Assembly: GCA_963745595.1 (NCBI GenBank)
Contig: CAVUYB010000033.1
Coordinates: 1-64,000, forward strand
From: DASZUK01 sp963745595
GTDB lineage: Bacteria > Actinomycetota > Acidimicrobiia > Acidimicrobiales > RAAP-2
Length of the DNA: 64,000 nt
Direction of reading: 5' to 3'
Made by a program: the position numbers and the translations under genes. Below the pieces are notes generated by a model. The model saw only the letters and a list, made by a program, of their open reading frames with translations, was not told where the DNA came from and ran no database searches. Shown here piece after piece: positions 24,811 to 34,414 of the stretch. The first letter of the stretch is position 1. The number at the start of each line of letters is the position of its first letter.

Positions 24811-26855
24811 CGCTCACCACCCCAATTCGCTCGAGTTGTACGTGTGCGCCGATCTCGCTGACGGACATCACGGCCAGCCGGGGGACGGCCGTGGCGAAGA
24901 GCCGCTGGAGGGCCGGTCGGATGGGTGCGGCGACGGCCAGCACCGGCTCGGTGCCGGCCCGCGCCGCGTCGTCGAACAGCGAGCGGACGGCCGTGACGAG
25001 GTGCTCGGCGGCGGCCGGGTCCATCGGCAGCACGGAGCCGTCGTCGGTCGTCCGGACGGCGTTGGCCAGCGACTGTTCGAAGGCCGTGTCGAGAGTGATG
25101 ACGGCCAGCTTCTTGTCCCTCGTGTGGAGCGCGGTGATGGCCGGCCCGAGGGCGACCCGGGCGGCTTCGGTCATCGCCTCCGGGTTCTTCGTCTGCCGGC
25201 CGCGCTCGGTGATCGCCTCGACGATCCGTACGAGGTCGAGGATCGGCACGCCCTGGTCGAGCAGGGTGACGAGCACCCGGTGGAGATCGGTCACCGTGAT
25301 CTGGGCGGCCGTCATCTCCTCCAGGGCCACCGGGTCGGAACCCTTGTGGGCGTCGAGCAGCGTGCGGACCTGCTGGACGGAGAGGAGCTCGCCGGCATGG
25401 GAGGAGGCGATCTCGCCGAGGTGGGTGATGATGGCCGACGAGCGGTCGATGGCGGTGATGCCGGCCGCGGCCAGCGCCTCCTGGCGGGCCTCGGCGGGGA
25501 TCCACTTGGCCGGTAGACCGAAGACCGGCTCGATCGTCGCCTCGCCGGGCAGCAGGTCGAGGCCGGCACCGATGGCCAGCATCCGCCCCGGCGGGGCCTG
25601 CCCCCGGGCGACCTCGACGCCGTGGACGCGGATGGCGTACGTGCTCGGCGGGAGGTCGATGTTGTCGCGGGTGCGCACCTTCGGGATGAGGATGCCCTTG
25701 TCGTAGGCGAGCTTGCGGCGGAGCCCACGGATGCGGTCGAGCAGATCGCCGCCCTGGGTCTTGTCGGCCAGCGGCGCCAGGTTCGGGGCGATCTCGAGCT
25801 GCAGCGGCTCGACCCGGATCTCGTTGGCCAGTGCCAGGGGCGTGTCCGCGGTGGCCGGGTCCTTGGCCGCGGCGTCGGTCGCCGCCCGCTCCTTCTCGTT
25901 CTCGGAGGCATGGGTTCGCCGGATCCGACTGGACACGAAGAGCAGGACGACGCCGACGAGCAGGAACGGGATGTGGGGGAGCCCGGGCACGAGGGCGAGC
26001 ACGAGCATGGCCCCGCCCGCCACCTGAATGGCGCGGGGCTGGTTGCCGAACTGGGCCGTGACGTCGGACCCGAAGTCGGCCTCGTCGGTCGCGCCGCGGG
26101 TGACGATCAGGCCGGTCGAGATCGAGAGCAGCAGGGCCGGGATCTGGGAGACGAGCCCGTCACCGATCGACAGGATGCTGTACGTGTGGATGGCGGCGGA
26201 GACCGACATGTGCTGCTGCAGGACGCCGATGGCGAAGCCGCCGATGAGGTTGATGAACGTGATGACGAGGGCCGCGATGGCATCCCCTCGGACGAACTTG
26301 CTGGCGCCGTCCATGTTTCCGTAGAACTCGGACGTCGCTGTCGATCTCCTTGCGCCGCCGCCGCGCCTCGGCCTCGTCGATCAGGCCGCTGTTCAGCTCA
26401 CCGTCGATGGCGACCAGCTTGGGGGCCATGGCGTCGAGGGAGAACCGGGCGGCCACCTCCGAGACCCGACCGGCGCCGCTCGTGACGACGACGAACTGGA
26501 TGACGATGAGGATCAGGAAGACGACGATCCCGACGATGATCGAGCCGCCGACGACGAACGAGCCGAAGCTCTGGACGACCGATCCGGCATAGCCGTGGAG
26601 CAGGACGAGCCGGGTGACGCTGACGTTCAGGGCGAGCCGGAACATCGTGGCCACGAGCAGCAGCGCCGGGAAGACCGAGAAGTCCATCGCCCGCCGGACG
26701 TGCATGGTCGTGAGCAGGACGACCAGGGCCGCCGACATGTTCAGCGTGATCAGGATGTCGAGCAGGAACGTCGGCATCGGGACGACGAGCATCACGACGA
26801 TGCCGATGACGATCGCGGGGACGCCGAACAGGCCCATCCGCTGCTTCAGGTTCAT
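24785..26855 (-). CDS. flhA: flagellar export protein FlhA, frameshifted
   Basis: This protein of about 690 residues is the main export-gate membrane protein. The N-terminal half has about eight membrane helices with the family signature FRLALNVSVTRLVLLHGYAG and the FHIPEP-type loop (LDAMAPKLVAIDGELNSG). The C-terminal cytoplasmic domain contains DLLDRIRGLRRKLAYDKGIL and AIDRSSAIITHLGEIASSHA. The frame breaks near 26330, between RRRRKEIDS and YGNMDGASKFVRGDAI, where unbroken homologues continue directly, so this looks like a one-base error. ATG 26855 is chosen over GTG 26870. A FliA promoter lies about 90 bases upstream. Confidence 0.93.
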
Positions 26856-26944
26856 ACGCTGCCTCGACACTGTCGGACCGACCGGTTCCCGGCCGTTCCG
26901 TGGCCGGTGCTACAGGCCCGCCGTCCTGGCGCGCGCCCTCTAGG

Positions 26945-26971
26945 TATCGGCCGGTCGCCACGAGACCTTGA
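26945..26971 (-). promoter_or_regulatory. FliA promoter for the flhA-flhF-csrA operon
   Basis: Read on the minus strand: TCAAG (26971-26967), a 15-nt spacer, GCCGATA (26951-26945). This is identical in -35, spacer length and -10 to the sites before flbD and flagellin. It would give a leader of about 80 nt before the flhA ATG. Confidence 0.8.
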
Positions 26972-27009
26972 GTCCCGGCGATAACACCACCGTGCGTTAC
27001 TGTTGACCC

Positions 27010-27165
27010 ATGACCCGGGAGGCCACCGTCCTCGACCTCAACGACGAGCAGATGGGCCGCCGCCTCGAAGCGGCCAAGGAAGACGAGCGGGACGGTCAGC
27101 TGGTTCGTTGTCATGACGAGGCAGAGCTACGGGAGCTGTTCAGGACGCTGCGCCACCAGGCGTGA
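27010..27165 (+). CDS. small antitoxin-like protein
   Basis: This 51-residue protein (MTREATVLDLNDEQMGRRLE, then AKEDERDGQLVRCHDEAELR) is highly charged and helical. Its stop overlaps the GTG start of the next gene (GTGA), so the two are translationally coupled, antitoxin first, as in many type II toxin-antitoxin pairs. The family cannot be assigned from sequence alone. It was chosen as a gene because of this overlap and its even codon use. Confidence 0.65.
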   Translation: MTREATVLDLNDEQMGRRLEAAKEDERDGQLVRCHDEAELRELFRTLRHQA

Positions 27166-27425
27166 CCTGGTACGCCGACTTCACCGGCGGCGTCCGGGCT
27201 GACCTGGTCGGGTTGGATGCGACCGTTACGGAAGCTCTCGTCGACACGCTGGCCGCCTGGTTGGAGCAGGGACCACCCCGAGAGAACAGACGGACGCTCC
27301 TCGGTGTCGATATCTACGAAGCCGTCGTCGCCGAGCGGTACCTGCTCGCCTACACCGTGGACGCCGATCGGGAGCGGTTCGTCCTGTTGTGGCTTCGACA
27401 CCGGCCAGGCGTGAGGCCGACCTGA
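27162..27425 (+). CDS. RelE/ParE-like small protein (putative toxin)
   Basis: This 87-residue protein has the beta-strand pattern of the RelE/ParE superfamily near its C-terminus (YLLAYTVDADRERFVLLWLR followed by HRPG). This matches the usual YRIxYxVDxdxxxVxVLxVxHRR element. The N-terminal half is helical (LDATVTEALVDTLAAWLEQG). RelE-type proteins cleave mRNA in the ribosome and ParE-type ones poison gyrase; the class here is not decided. It overlaps the upstream 51-residue gene and lies between two large flagellar-related operons. Confidence 0.65.
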   Translation: MTWYADFTGGVRADLVGLDATVTEALVDTLAAWLEQGPPRENRRTLLGVDIYEAVVAERYLLAYTVDADRERFVLLWLRHRPGVRPT

Positions 27426-27474
27426 GGGTCCGACCGGTTGGCCCCCATCGGCGGCGGCCGTCCGTCTTTCCAGG

Positions 27475-29877
27475 TCAGGCGGTGGTGACCATCTCTGGTG
27501 CGGCCCGGCCCGGCCGGGCCGGGCGGGCCCGCCAGGCCCGGGCGGCGAGCAGGCGCAGGCCGTCGGGGTCGTCGGGGCGGACGACGGCGAGGTGGGCGAA
27601 CGGCCCCTGCGGTCGGCGGGAGGAGAGGACGGCGTAGACCTGGTCGGCGACTTCGCGGTCGGTGGCCGCGGCCGCAGTGGGCGGCAGGATGGCAGCGACC
27701 TGGGGACCGTGCTCGACGTCGACGCCAGCCTGGTCGGCGACGGCGCGCAGCGCCCGCTCGAACTCGATCGGGTCGACGGACGGACCGTAGACGACGAGGG
27801 ACGCGTCGTCGGCGGCGGTGAACGCCTGGCCGTAGGTGGCGAGCAGGGCGGGGTCGCCGAGCACCTCGTCGGCGTGAGCCAGGACGAGGAAGCGGCTGGT
27901 CGGCGTCGGCCGCTGACGGGCGACCTTGGTCGCGACGTACCGCTGGTTGTCGGCGGACATGGCGGCCGGCGTAGAGGGCCCGTCCCAGATGCCGGCGACG
28001 GTGGCCGACGACCGGTGCTCGAAGTGCAACACCTTGCCGGCCCGCAGCCGGAGCACGCGCTCGCCGATGCGGGCGGCCCGCATGGCGTAGTCGTCGTCGT
28101 CGTGCCAGAAGAGGCCGAGGCTCTCGTCGAACCGGCCGATGCGGGCGACGGTCTCGGGCCGCAGGAAGAGGCAGAACCCGACGGCGACGTCGCACGGCTG
28201 GGGACCGTCGCCGACGACCGGGTGGAGCTCGCGCCCGTCGGGGCCCCACGTCACCCGCACGCCGTCCTCACCGGCGATGCCGGCATCGGGATCGGCGTCG
28301 AGGGCGGCGACGTACGGCGCCCACCAGTCGGCGAGGACCTCGGTGTCGTTGTCGAGGAAGACGATCCAGTCCTCGTCGCCGTCGAGGTGGTCGAGGCCGA
28401 CGTTGCGGCCGCCGGGCACGCCCCGGTTCTCGGGCAACAGGACCGGTCGGACGCGGTCGTCGTCGAGACCGCGGAGCCAGTCGGCGGTGTCGTCGGTCGA
28501 CGCGTTGTCGACGACGACGAGCCGGAGCGGGACGGTCGTGTGGTGGAGGAGGCTGGCGATGCAGCGCTTCGTGTAGCCGAGCGCGTTGTGGGCGAGGACG
28601 ACGACGCCGAGCTTCGGCGACGGCCGGAGGGCCCGGCGGGAACGGTGTCCGGTCCCCAGGCCGACGGCCGATCCGAGGCCGCCGACCAACCGGTCGGCTC
28701 GCACCTGGGCGAGCAGGTCGAGCTGACGACCGACCGCGGCGGCGGGGTCGAAGAGCCGGCGGACGCTGGCCGCGCCCCGCCGGCCGACGTCTTCCAAACG
28801 CTCCCGGTCGGCCAACTGGTCGGCGGCCATTCGGCCGAAGGTGACGGCGTCGTCGGTGGCGATGGGGAGCAGCCCGTCGTCGGGCGTCAACCAGTGCCGC
28901 AGCCCGCAACGGTCGCCGCAGATCACCGGCACGCCGGCCGCGAGGGCCTCGGCGGCCGCGGTGTGGAAGTTCTCGAACCGGGAAGGGAGGATCGCGGCGT
29001 CGGCCGCGGCGAGGTGGCGGGCGACGCCGTCGAGGTCGAGCTGCTCGACGAAGCGGACGCGATCGAACCCGAGCCCGAGATCGTCCATCAGCGGCCGGAG
29101 GACGGCCCGCCGGTACGACTGGCCGGATGGTCCGGTCGGCGTGTCCCGGCCGACGAGGGTGACGCGGGCGTCGACGTTGCGGCGGGCCAGCTCGGCCACG
29201 GTGTGCAGAACCAGCTCTGGTCGCTTGTTCGGCTCGAGGCGGCCGACGAAGACGAGCTCGAGCTCGTGCGGCCCGACGTGGACGCGGGCGGCGAAGCGGG
29301 AGCCGTCGAGCGGCGGGGCGAGCACGGCGACCGGCGGCCGCGAGCCGGCCCGACCGGCCGTCTCGGTGGCGATGAGCTGGGTGGGCGCGACGAGGATGTC
29401 GGCCCGGTCGAGCGCGAGGTGCTCCATGTCGGCGGCAGCGGCGAACGCCGGGTCGCGCCGGCGGTCGCAGCGGTCGGGATGGACGACGGCCCGGGTGGCG
29501 TGGAGCTGGACCGCCAGCACGGTGCCGGGCGCGGGCTGGATGGCCATCGACTCGGCGAAGTAGTCCGGCGCCCAGATCGCGTCGAAGCCGACGGTCGCGT
29601 CGAGGGCTTGGTAGAAGTTGGCGACCGTCGCCGCCCACAGGCCCTGCTCGACCTCGGGGTGGCCGGCCGGCGCGCCGGCCGGCATCGGCAGGCGGTAGAC
29701 CGCGACGCCGTCCTGTAGGACACGGCGGCCCTGCCCGGTCCGGTCGAGCGAGATGACGTGGACCGCGACGCCGTGGTCGACGAGGCCGCGGGCGGTCATC
29801 TCCGACACCCGGCCGATCCCGCCGTCGGCCGTCTCCGGCGGGTACTCCCGGCTGACGATGCAGATGCTCCTGATCAT
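27475..29877 (-). CDS. two-domain glycosyltransferase (GT4 + GT2)
   Basis: This 800-residue protein has two transferase domains. Residues 1 to about 390 form a GT-B GT4 enzyme. The acceptor side begins ICIVSREYPPETADGGIG, and the donor side has LELVFVGRLEPNKRPELVLH and LPSRFENFHTAAAEALAAGV. Residues of about 415-680 form a GT-A GT2 enzyme (LGVVVLAHNALGYTKRCIAS, VVDNASTDDTADWL, IVFLDNDTEVL). A C-terminal tail (about 680-800) has no assigned fold. It is last in the minus-strand glycosyltransferase operon divergent from flagellin, so it may build a flagellin or surface glycan. The donor sugars cannot be told from sequence. Confidence 0.88.
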   Translation of the reverse strand: MIRSICIVSREYPPETADGGIGRVSEMTARGLVDHGVAVHVISLDRTGQGRRVLQDGVAVYRLPMPAGAPAGHPEVEQGLWAATVANFYQALDATVGFDAIWAPDYFAESMAIQPAPGTVLAVQLHATRAVVHPDRCDRRRDPAFAAAADMEHLALDRADILVAPTQLIATETAGRAGSRPPVAVLAPPLDGSRFAARVHVGPHELELVFVGRLEPNKRPELVLHTVAELARRNVDARVTLVGRDTPTGPSGQSYRRAVLRPLMDDLGLGFDRVRFVEQLDLDGVARHLAAADAAILPSRFENFHTAAAEALAAGVPVICGDRCGLRHWLTPDDGLLPIATDDAVTFGRMAADQLADRERLEDVGRRGAASVRRLFDPAAAVGRQLDLLAQVRADRLVGGLGSAVGLGTGHRSRRALRPSPKLGVVVLAHNALGYTKRCIASLLHHTTVPLRLVVVDNASTDDTADWLRGLDDDRVRPVLLPENRGVPGGRNVGLDHLDGDEDWIVFLDNDTEVLADWWAPYVAALDADPDAGIAGEDGVRVTWGPDGRELHPVVGDGPQPCDVAVGFCLFLRPETVARIGRFDESLGLFWHDDDDYAMRAARIGERVLRLRAGKVLHFEHRSSATVAGIWDGPSTPAAMSADNQRYVATKVARQRPTPTSRFLVLAHADEVLGDPALLATYGQAFTAADDASLVVYGPSVDPIEFERALRAVADQAGVDVEHGPQVAAILPPTAAAATDREVADQVYAVLSSRRPQGPFAHLAVVRPDDPDGLRLLAARAWRARPARPGRAAPEMVTTA

Positions 29878-29893
29878 GCTGTTCTCCCGACGG

Positions 29894-30745
29894 TCATGCT
29901 GGCCTCCCGACGATCACGACGTTGTCCTCGTGCGGGCAGTACAGGTCGGCAATGCGGAACCCGGCCTGCCGCACCAGCCGGGCCAGGTTCTCCTCGCTGA
30001 AGAGGTGGACGTGCTCGAGTGGGCTCATGCACTCCCAGTCGTCGCCGTCGACGACGTAGGTGAGGGCGTCGGTCGTCGGCGTCTCGGCCACCAGCAGGCC
30101 GCCGTCGGCCAGCACCCGCCGGCACGCTTCGAGCACGGCGAGCGGCTCGAAGAGGTGCTCGACGACGTCGTGGAGGAGGACGACGTCGAAGCTGCCGGCC
30201 GCCAGTCCGAGATCGCGGATGTCGCCGCAGTACAGCTCGATGCCGTGCGCCTCCTTGGCCGCCGCGCAGATGTCGGCCGACGGCTCGACGCCCTGGGCGG
30301 CGAACCCGAGGTCGCGGGCCGCTCGCACGGTGCCGCCGTTCGACGCGCCGACGTCGAGGAGCCGGCCGGCCGACGCGAACGGCAGCACGTCGCGCTGCAG
30401 CTTGCCGAAGCCGTTGCGGTAGTCGTACTCCGTCCGTTCGGCGAGCGTCGGCGAGCCGATGCCGAGGCAGTAGTCGGTCCAGTACGCCTGCCCGTAGAGG
30501 TCGGCGACGGCCGCCTCGGGGAGGCGCGGACTGACGAAGAGGTGGCCGCACTCGTCGCACGTCCGCAGGTCGATGCCGTCGACCGTCGTGGCGTGGGACG
30601 TCGCGGCCGCCGGCCCGCACAGGACGCAGGGGACGTCGTCCCATCGATACTGCGCCCGGAGGCGATCGATGACGTCGTCGCGGCGCTGGCGGTGCTGCTC
30701 GGCCAGCTCGGGGACGTGGAACCGGGTGGGCATGACGTCGGCCAT
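29894..30745 (-). CDS. class I SAM methyltransferase with zinc knuckle
   Basis: This 283-residue protein has an N-terminal double-CxxC element (CVLCG at about residue 40 and CDECGHLF at about 65). A Methyltransf_23-type domain follows. The SAM-binding loop is LLDVGASNGGTVRAARDLGF, followed by GVEPS and the acidic FDVVLLHDVVEHLFEPLAVL. This architecture is typical of sugar C- or O-methyltransferases in glycan operons. ATG 30745 has an AGGTGA-type site upstream. It lies between two glycosyltransferase genes, six bases after one and 16 before the next. A methylated sugar on flagellin or another surface glycan is inferred. Confidence 0.87.
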   Translation of the reverse strand: MADVMPTRFHVPELAEQHRQRRDDVIDRLRAQYRWDDVPCVLCGPAAATSHATTVDGIDLRTCDECGHLFVSPRLPEAAVADLYGQAYWTDYCLGIGSPTLAERTEYDYRNGFGKLQRDVLPFASAGRLLDVGASNGGTVRAARDLGFAAQGVEPSADICAAAKEAHGIELYCGDIRDLGLAAGSFDVVLLHDVVEHLFEPLAVLEACRRVLADGGLLVAETPTTDALTYVVDGDDWECMSPLEHVHLFSEENLARLVRQAGFRIADLYCPHEDNVVIVGRPA

Positions 30746-30750
30746 CGTGG

Positions 30751-32612
30751 TCACCTTCCGAGTGCGGGGACGCGGGCGGGCGGTCGTCGGGTGCGGCCGA
30801 GCCGGTCGTCGATCTCGGCCAGCCGGCGCCGGATCGTCGAACCGGTGACCGCGGGGCCGTGGGTACGGCGGATGTCGCGCTGGGCGAGCCGGCCGCGGGC
30901 GGCGGCCTCGTCGGGGTACGTCCAGACGCGACGCAGCAGGCGGACCGCGTCGTCGTGCCGCGGCTCGGCCCACGTCGCGCCGGCCGGGTAGACGTGCTCC
31001 AGGCCGGTCGGTACCCGACCGGGATCGAACGGGACGAGGAAGCTGTTGTCGGCGGTCATGAAGTCGAGATTGCCGGAGTACCCGGTGGCGACGACCGGCC
31101 GGCCCCAGGCCATCGCCTCGGCCGGCGTGAGCCCGAACCCCTCGGCCCGGTGGAGCGAGACGGTGCAGTCGGCGTGACCGACGAGGTCGGCGATCTCGTC
31201 GTCGGTGAGGTAGCCGTCGAGCAGGACGACGTCGCGACGGCCGCCGACCGCGTCCTGCAGGTCCCGCCAGCCGGCCGGGTCCCAGGCGGCGTTCAAGACC
31301 TTCAGGACGAGGACCGGGCCCTCACCCGGCGTGAAGGCATCGCAGAAGGCCCGGACCGTGCCGAGGCCGTTCTTACGGACGGCCACCGAACCGAAGTCGA
31401 ACATGGTGAGGAACGTGAACGCGTCCGGCAGGCCGAGCTCGCGGCGGGAGCGGCCGGGACGCCCGGTGCGGTGGGGGACGGGCAGGGGGACGGTGACGAC
31501 CGGCTTGTCCGTCCGGCGGGCCAGCGCGTCGCGGATGAACGCGCTCGGCGCCCACAGCTCGTGGACGTACGCGAACGCGGGGACGTGGCGGGTCGGGAGC
31601 TCCTCGAGCTCCCAGAACCAGATGCCGACGGTGTGGCGACCGAGCCACAGCTCCGCGCCGGCCATCGTCGCGAACGGCGGGAGCAGGTCGGCGTTGAGGA
31701 CGAGCAGGTTCGTGTCGTACGTCAGCCGGTCGGCCGGCGCGGGCGCGTCGGCGACGACCGGCGACCCGTGGCGCCGGTAGCGCGAAGGCGGCCGTCTCGA
31801 TCCCCGCGCCGTCGGCCGCGGCCAGGTAGCGCCGTCCGGCGTCGCCGACGCCGCAGGCCGCGTCGAGCAGGCCGACGACGTTGAGCCCCCGCCGCACCGA
31901 CCGCGGCAGGTACGGCGGCGTCCAGTCGAGCGGGTCGGATCGGACGATCGGCGACCACGATCCAGGTGCCCCGACCCGGTCGACGCGGCAACCGGGCATG
32001 CCGGCGCACCGCCAGCCGGCCGCGGCGAGGGCGGCATACGTCGCCGGCGGGACGAGGTGCCCGTCACCGTGGTGGCTTCTCTGCCGGGCGTCCCCGTCGG
32101 TGCTCTCGCCCCGGTCGAGGGCGTCGTCACCGGCCAGCGCCCGGGGCCCGCCGACCGAGTCGAGGGCCAGCCGGCGGACGGCCATGACCGGCGGCCCTGA
32201 CTCCGGCGGCCTGACTCCGGCGGCCTGGCATCGATGGTGCTGCGACCTCCGGCACGACGACGCCGATGCCGGGATCGTCGGCGAACGGGGCGACGGCCGC
32301 GTCGAGCCAGCCGTCCGGTAGCGCCGCCCGGGGGTCGACGAGCACGAGCAACCGCCCGGCGGCCAGGTCGGCCCCGGTGGCGAGGGCCTCGCCGGGTCCG
32401 GTGGCGAGCAGCCGGTGGACGATGCGGACCGGGCCGGTCAACCGGGTCAGCTCGGCCCGGACCGCCGACGTCGTGCCGTCGTCGACGACGACCAGCTCCG
32501 CGTCGGGCCGGGCCGCCACCGCCCGGGCCAGCCCGGCCAGGGCCGGCGGCGGAGCCGGCGTCGGCGGACCGACCGCCACGACCACCGAGACCGACGGGTG
32601 TTCGTCCGTCAT
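30751..32612 (-). CDS. glycosyltransferase, GT2-like + GT4, two frameshifts
   Basis: This is read as one gene of about 620 residues. The N-terminal part is GT2-like (SVSVVVAVGPP, AELVVVDDGTTSAVRAELTR, GRLLVLVDPRAALPDGWLDA). After a frameshift near 32230 it continues with RRLALDSVGGPRALAGDDAL and a His/Asp segment. After another shift near 31765 comes a GT4 domain (LTYDTNLLVLNADLLPPFAT, VGIWFWELEELPTRHVPAFA, VSLHRAEGFGLTPAEAMAWG). Each break is followed by coherent protein. The ATG overlaps the stop of the upstream GT4 gene (ATGA). It could be several genes if the breaks are real. A flagellin or surface glycan role is inferred from position. Confidence 0.75.
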
Positions 32613-34414
32613 ACCAGCACCTCCTCTTGCCGCATCGACTCGCTCGACGCCCCGTCCCGGGGCGCCCCGACGAGGCCGGCCAGGCGATCGGCGACGACGG
32701 CGGCCGTCCGTTCCCACGTGAACCCGGCCACGATCCGCTCCCGCCCGGCCGCCCCGCGCCGCTGCCGCTCGTCGGGGTCGGCGACGACCTGGCGGAGGGC
32801 GGCGACCAGCCCGAGACGGCTCGTCTCCGACCACCAGGAGCCGCCGGCCGTCGGCGTCCACTCGGCCGGCGCGATCCGGACGCGGCGGGCCGGCACGAGC
32901 CAGCCGGCGCGGTCGTCGCAGAAGTCGAGGCACGGACCGTCGTCGGGCACGACGACCGGCAACCCGGAGGCCATCGCCTCGGCGATCGGCAGCCCGAACC
33001 CTTCACCGCGGTACGGGTGGACGAGCGCGTCGCAGCTCCGGAAGAGATCGGCCATCTCGGCGCCGGTCAGGTCGCCGTCGACCACCTCGACCGCGGCGCC
33101 GCTCCCGGCCGCGGCTCGGCGGACGTCGGCTTCGAGCGTCGACGTCCGGTAGACGCTGTCCGAGCCGAACGGCTTGACGACGAGGCAGACGTCGTCGGCC
33201 GCGCCGAACGCGCCGAGGTAGGCCTCGAGCAGGATGTCGATGCCCTTGCGCTCGATGCAGCCGCCGACGAAGAGGAGCCGCGTCCGCTTCGTCGTCCGCA
33301 GCGCGAACCGCGGGCCGTCGGGCCGGAACCGGTCGACGTCGACCCCGTACGGGACGACGTGGACCCGGTCGGCCGGCACGCCGCTGGCCACCGCGCAGTC
33401 GCGACCCCACGTCGTCGGCACCCACAGCTCGTCGACGACGTCGCGGACCGGGCCGACCCACTCGGCCGGCAGCTCGCCGAACTCCCACGGCTGCATCAGG
33501 ACGAGGCGGCCGCTCGCCGGCGGCGAGAGGTCCGGCGGCCACTGATGGCGGACCTCGACCGCGGCGGCCGACTGCGGCCTCGTCGCAGCCGGACCGGTGG
33601 TCGAGCGCACGGTGACACCGCCGAGCTCGTCGACCGTGTCGACCGGGTACGGCGGTCGTTCGCCGGTGCAGGCGACGACGTCGAGCGCCGTCCCGTCGGC
33701 GGCCAGGCGGCGGACGATCTCGCGGTTGGCATGGGCCAGGCTGTGGTGGGCGAAGACGTCGCCGACCCAGCGGACCGTCGGGCGACCGTCGGGCGAGCCG
33801 TCGTCGGACCGGGGACGGTGCCACGGCGCCGGCAGCCCGGCCAGCGGGTCGGTGGCGTGGTTCGCCGGCCCCCCGTCCTCCGTCGACCGGCTGCTGTCCG
33901 GCCCGGTCGCGACCCGCGGGGCCATGCGGGACCAGAGCTCGTCCAGCTCGACCAGGCCGGCGACCGCCCGGGCCAGTCGGTCGGCGTCGTCGGGGTCGTC
34001 CGGCACGAGCAGCGCCGGCGTGCCGGAGACGGCGGCGGCCGACAGCCAGTGTTCGGCGCCCGCGGTGACCGCGACGACGACGGCCCGGGCCGTCCGGAGC
34101 CACGGCGTCGGATCGGCGACCGGTCCGGCCGGCAAGGCCAGCGGTAGGGCGTCGGCCATCCGGCGCCCGGGGTCGTCGCCGACGACGGCGATCGGCGTCG
34201 TTCCCAGCGCGGTCGCCAGCGCCGGCGCGGTCACCCGCTCCCAGCGTTCGCGTTCGGCCGGCGTCACCCGCCGGAAGTCGCCGACGACGCAGACGCCGGT
34301 ACGGACGCCGAGCGGGACGACCGGCCCGGCCGGGAACAGCGACGGGGCGGACGCGATGGCCGGCGTCACCCGCCCGTTCCCATTGGCCGACCCGGTGGTG
34401 ATGGCCCTCAACAC
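32609..34414 (-). CDS. GT4-family glycosyltransferase
   Basis: This protein has 601 residues as written. The C-terminal part (about residues 210-560) is a complete GT-B enzyme: VRWVGDVFAHHSLAHANREI, VHVVPYGVDVDRFRPDG, TRLLFVGGCIERKGIDILLE and the donor-binding HPYRGEGFGLPIAEAMASGL. The N-terminal about 200 residues are less clear and include a partial second Rossmann-like unit (TPIAVVGDDPGRRMADAL). The GTG start overlaps the end of the upstream gene by seven bases. An equally good reading is that both are one fused protein separated by an indel near 34410, because ADLVLRAITT continues the upstream domain well. Confidence 0.82.
   Translation of the reverse strand: MLRAITTGSANGNGRVTPAIASAPSLFPAGPVVPLGVRTGVCVVGDFRRVTPAERERWERVTAPALATALGTTPIAVVGDDPGRRMADALPLALPAGPVADPTPWLRTARAVVVAVTAGAEHWLSAAAVSGTPALLVPDDPDDADRLARAVAGLVELDELWSRMAPRVATGPDSSRSTEDGGPANHATDPLAGLPAPWHRPRSDDGSPDGRPTVRWVGDVFAHHSLAHANREIVRRLAADGTALDVVACTGERPPYPVDTVDELGGVTVRSTTGPAATRPQSAAAVEVRHQWPPDLSPPASGRLVLMQPWEFGELPAEWVGPVRDVVDELWVPTTWGRDCAVASGVPADRVHVVPYGVDVDRFRPDGPRFALRTTKRTRLLFVGGCIERKGIDILLEAYLGAFGAADDVCLVVKPFGSDSVYRTSTLEADVRRAAAGSGAAVEVVDGDLTGAEMADLFRSCDALVHPYRGEGFGLPIAEAMASGLPVVVPDDGPCLDFCDDRAGWLVPARRVRIAPAEWTPTAGGSWWSETSRLGLVAALRQVVADPDERQRRGAAGRERIVAGFTWERTAAVVADRLAGLVGAPRDGASSESMRQEEVLV

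Noticed and set aside
27592..29718. 708-residue plus-strand open frame
   Set aside because: It lies exactly antisense to the GT4-GT2 glycosyltransferase, whose domains are clear. The composition (Asp/Gly/Val/Arg-rich, no motifs) is the usual shadow in 70 % GC DNA.
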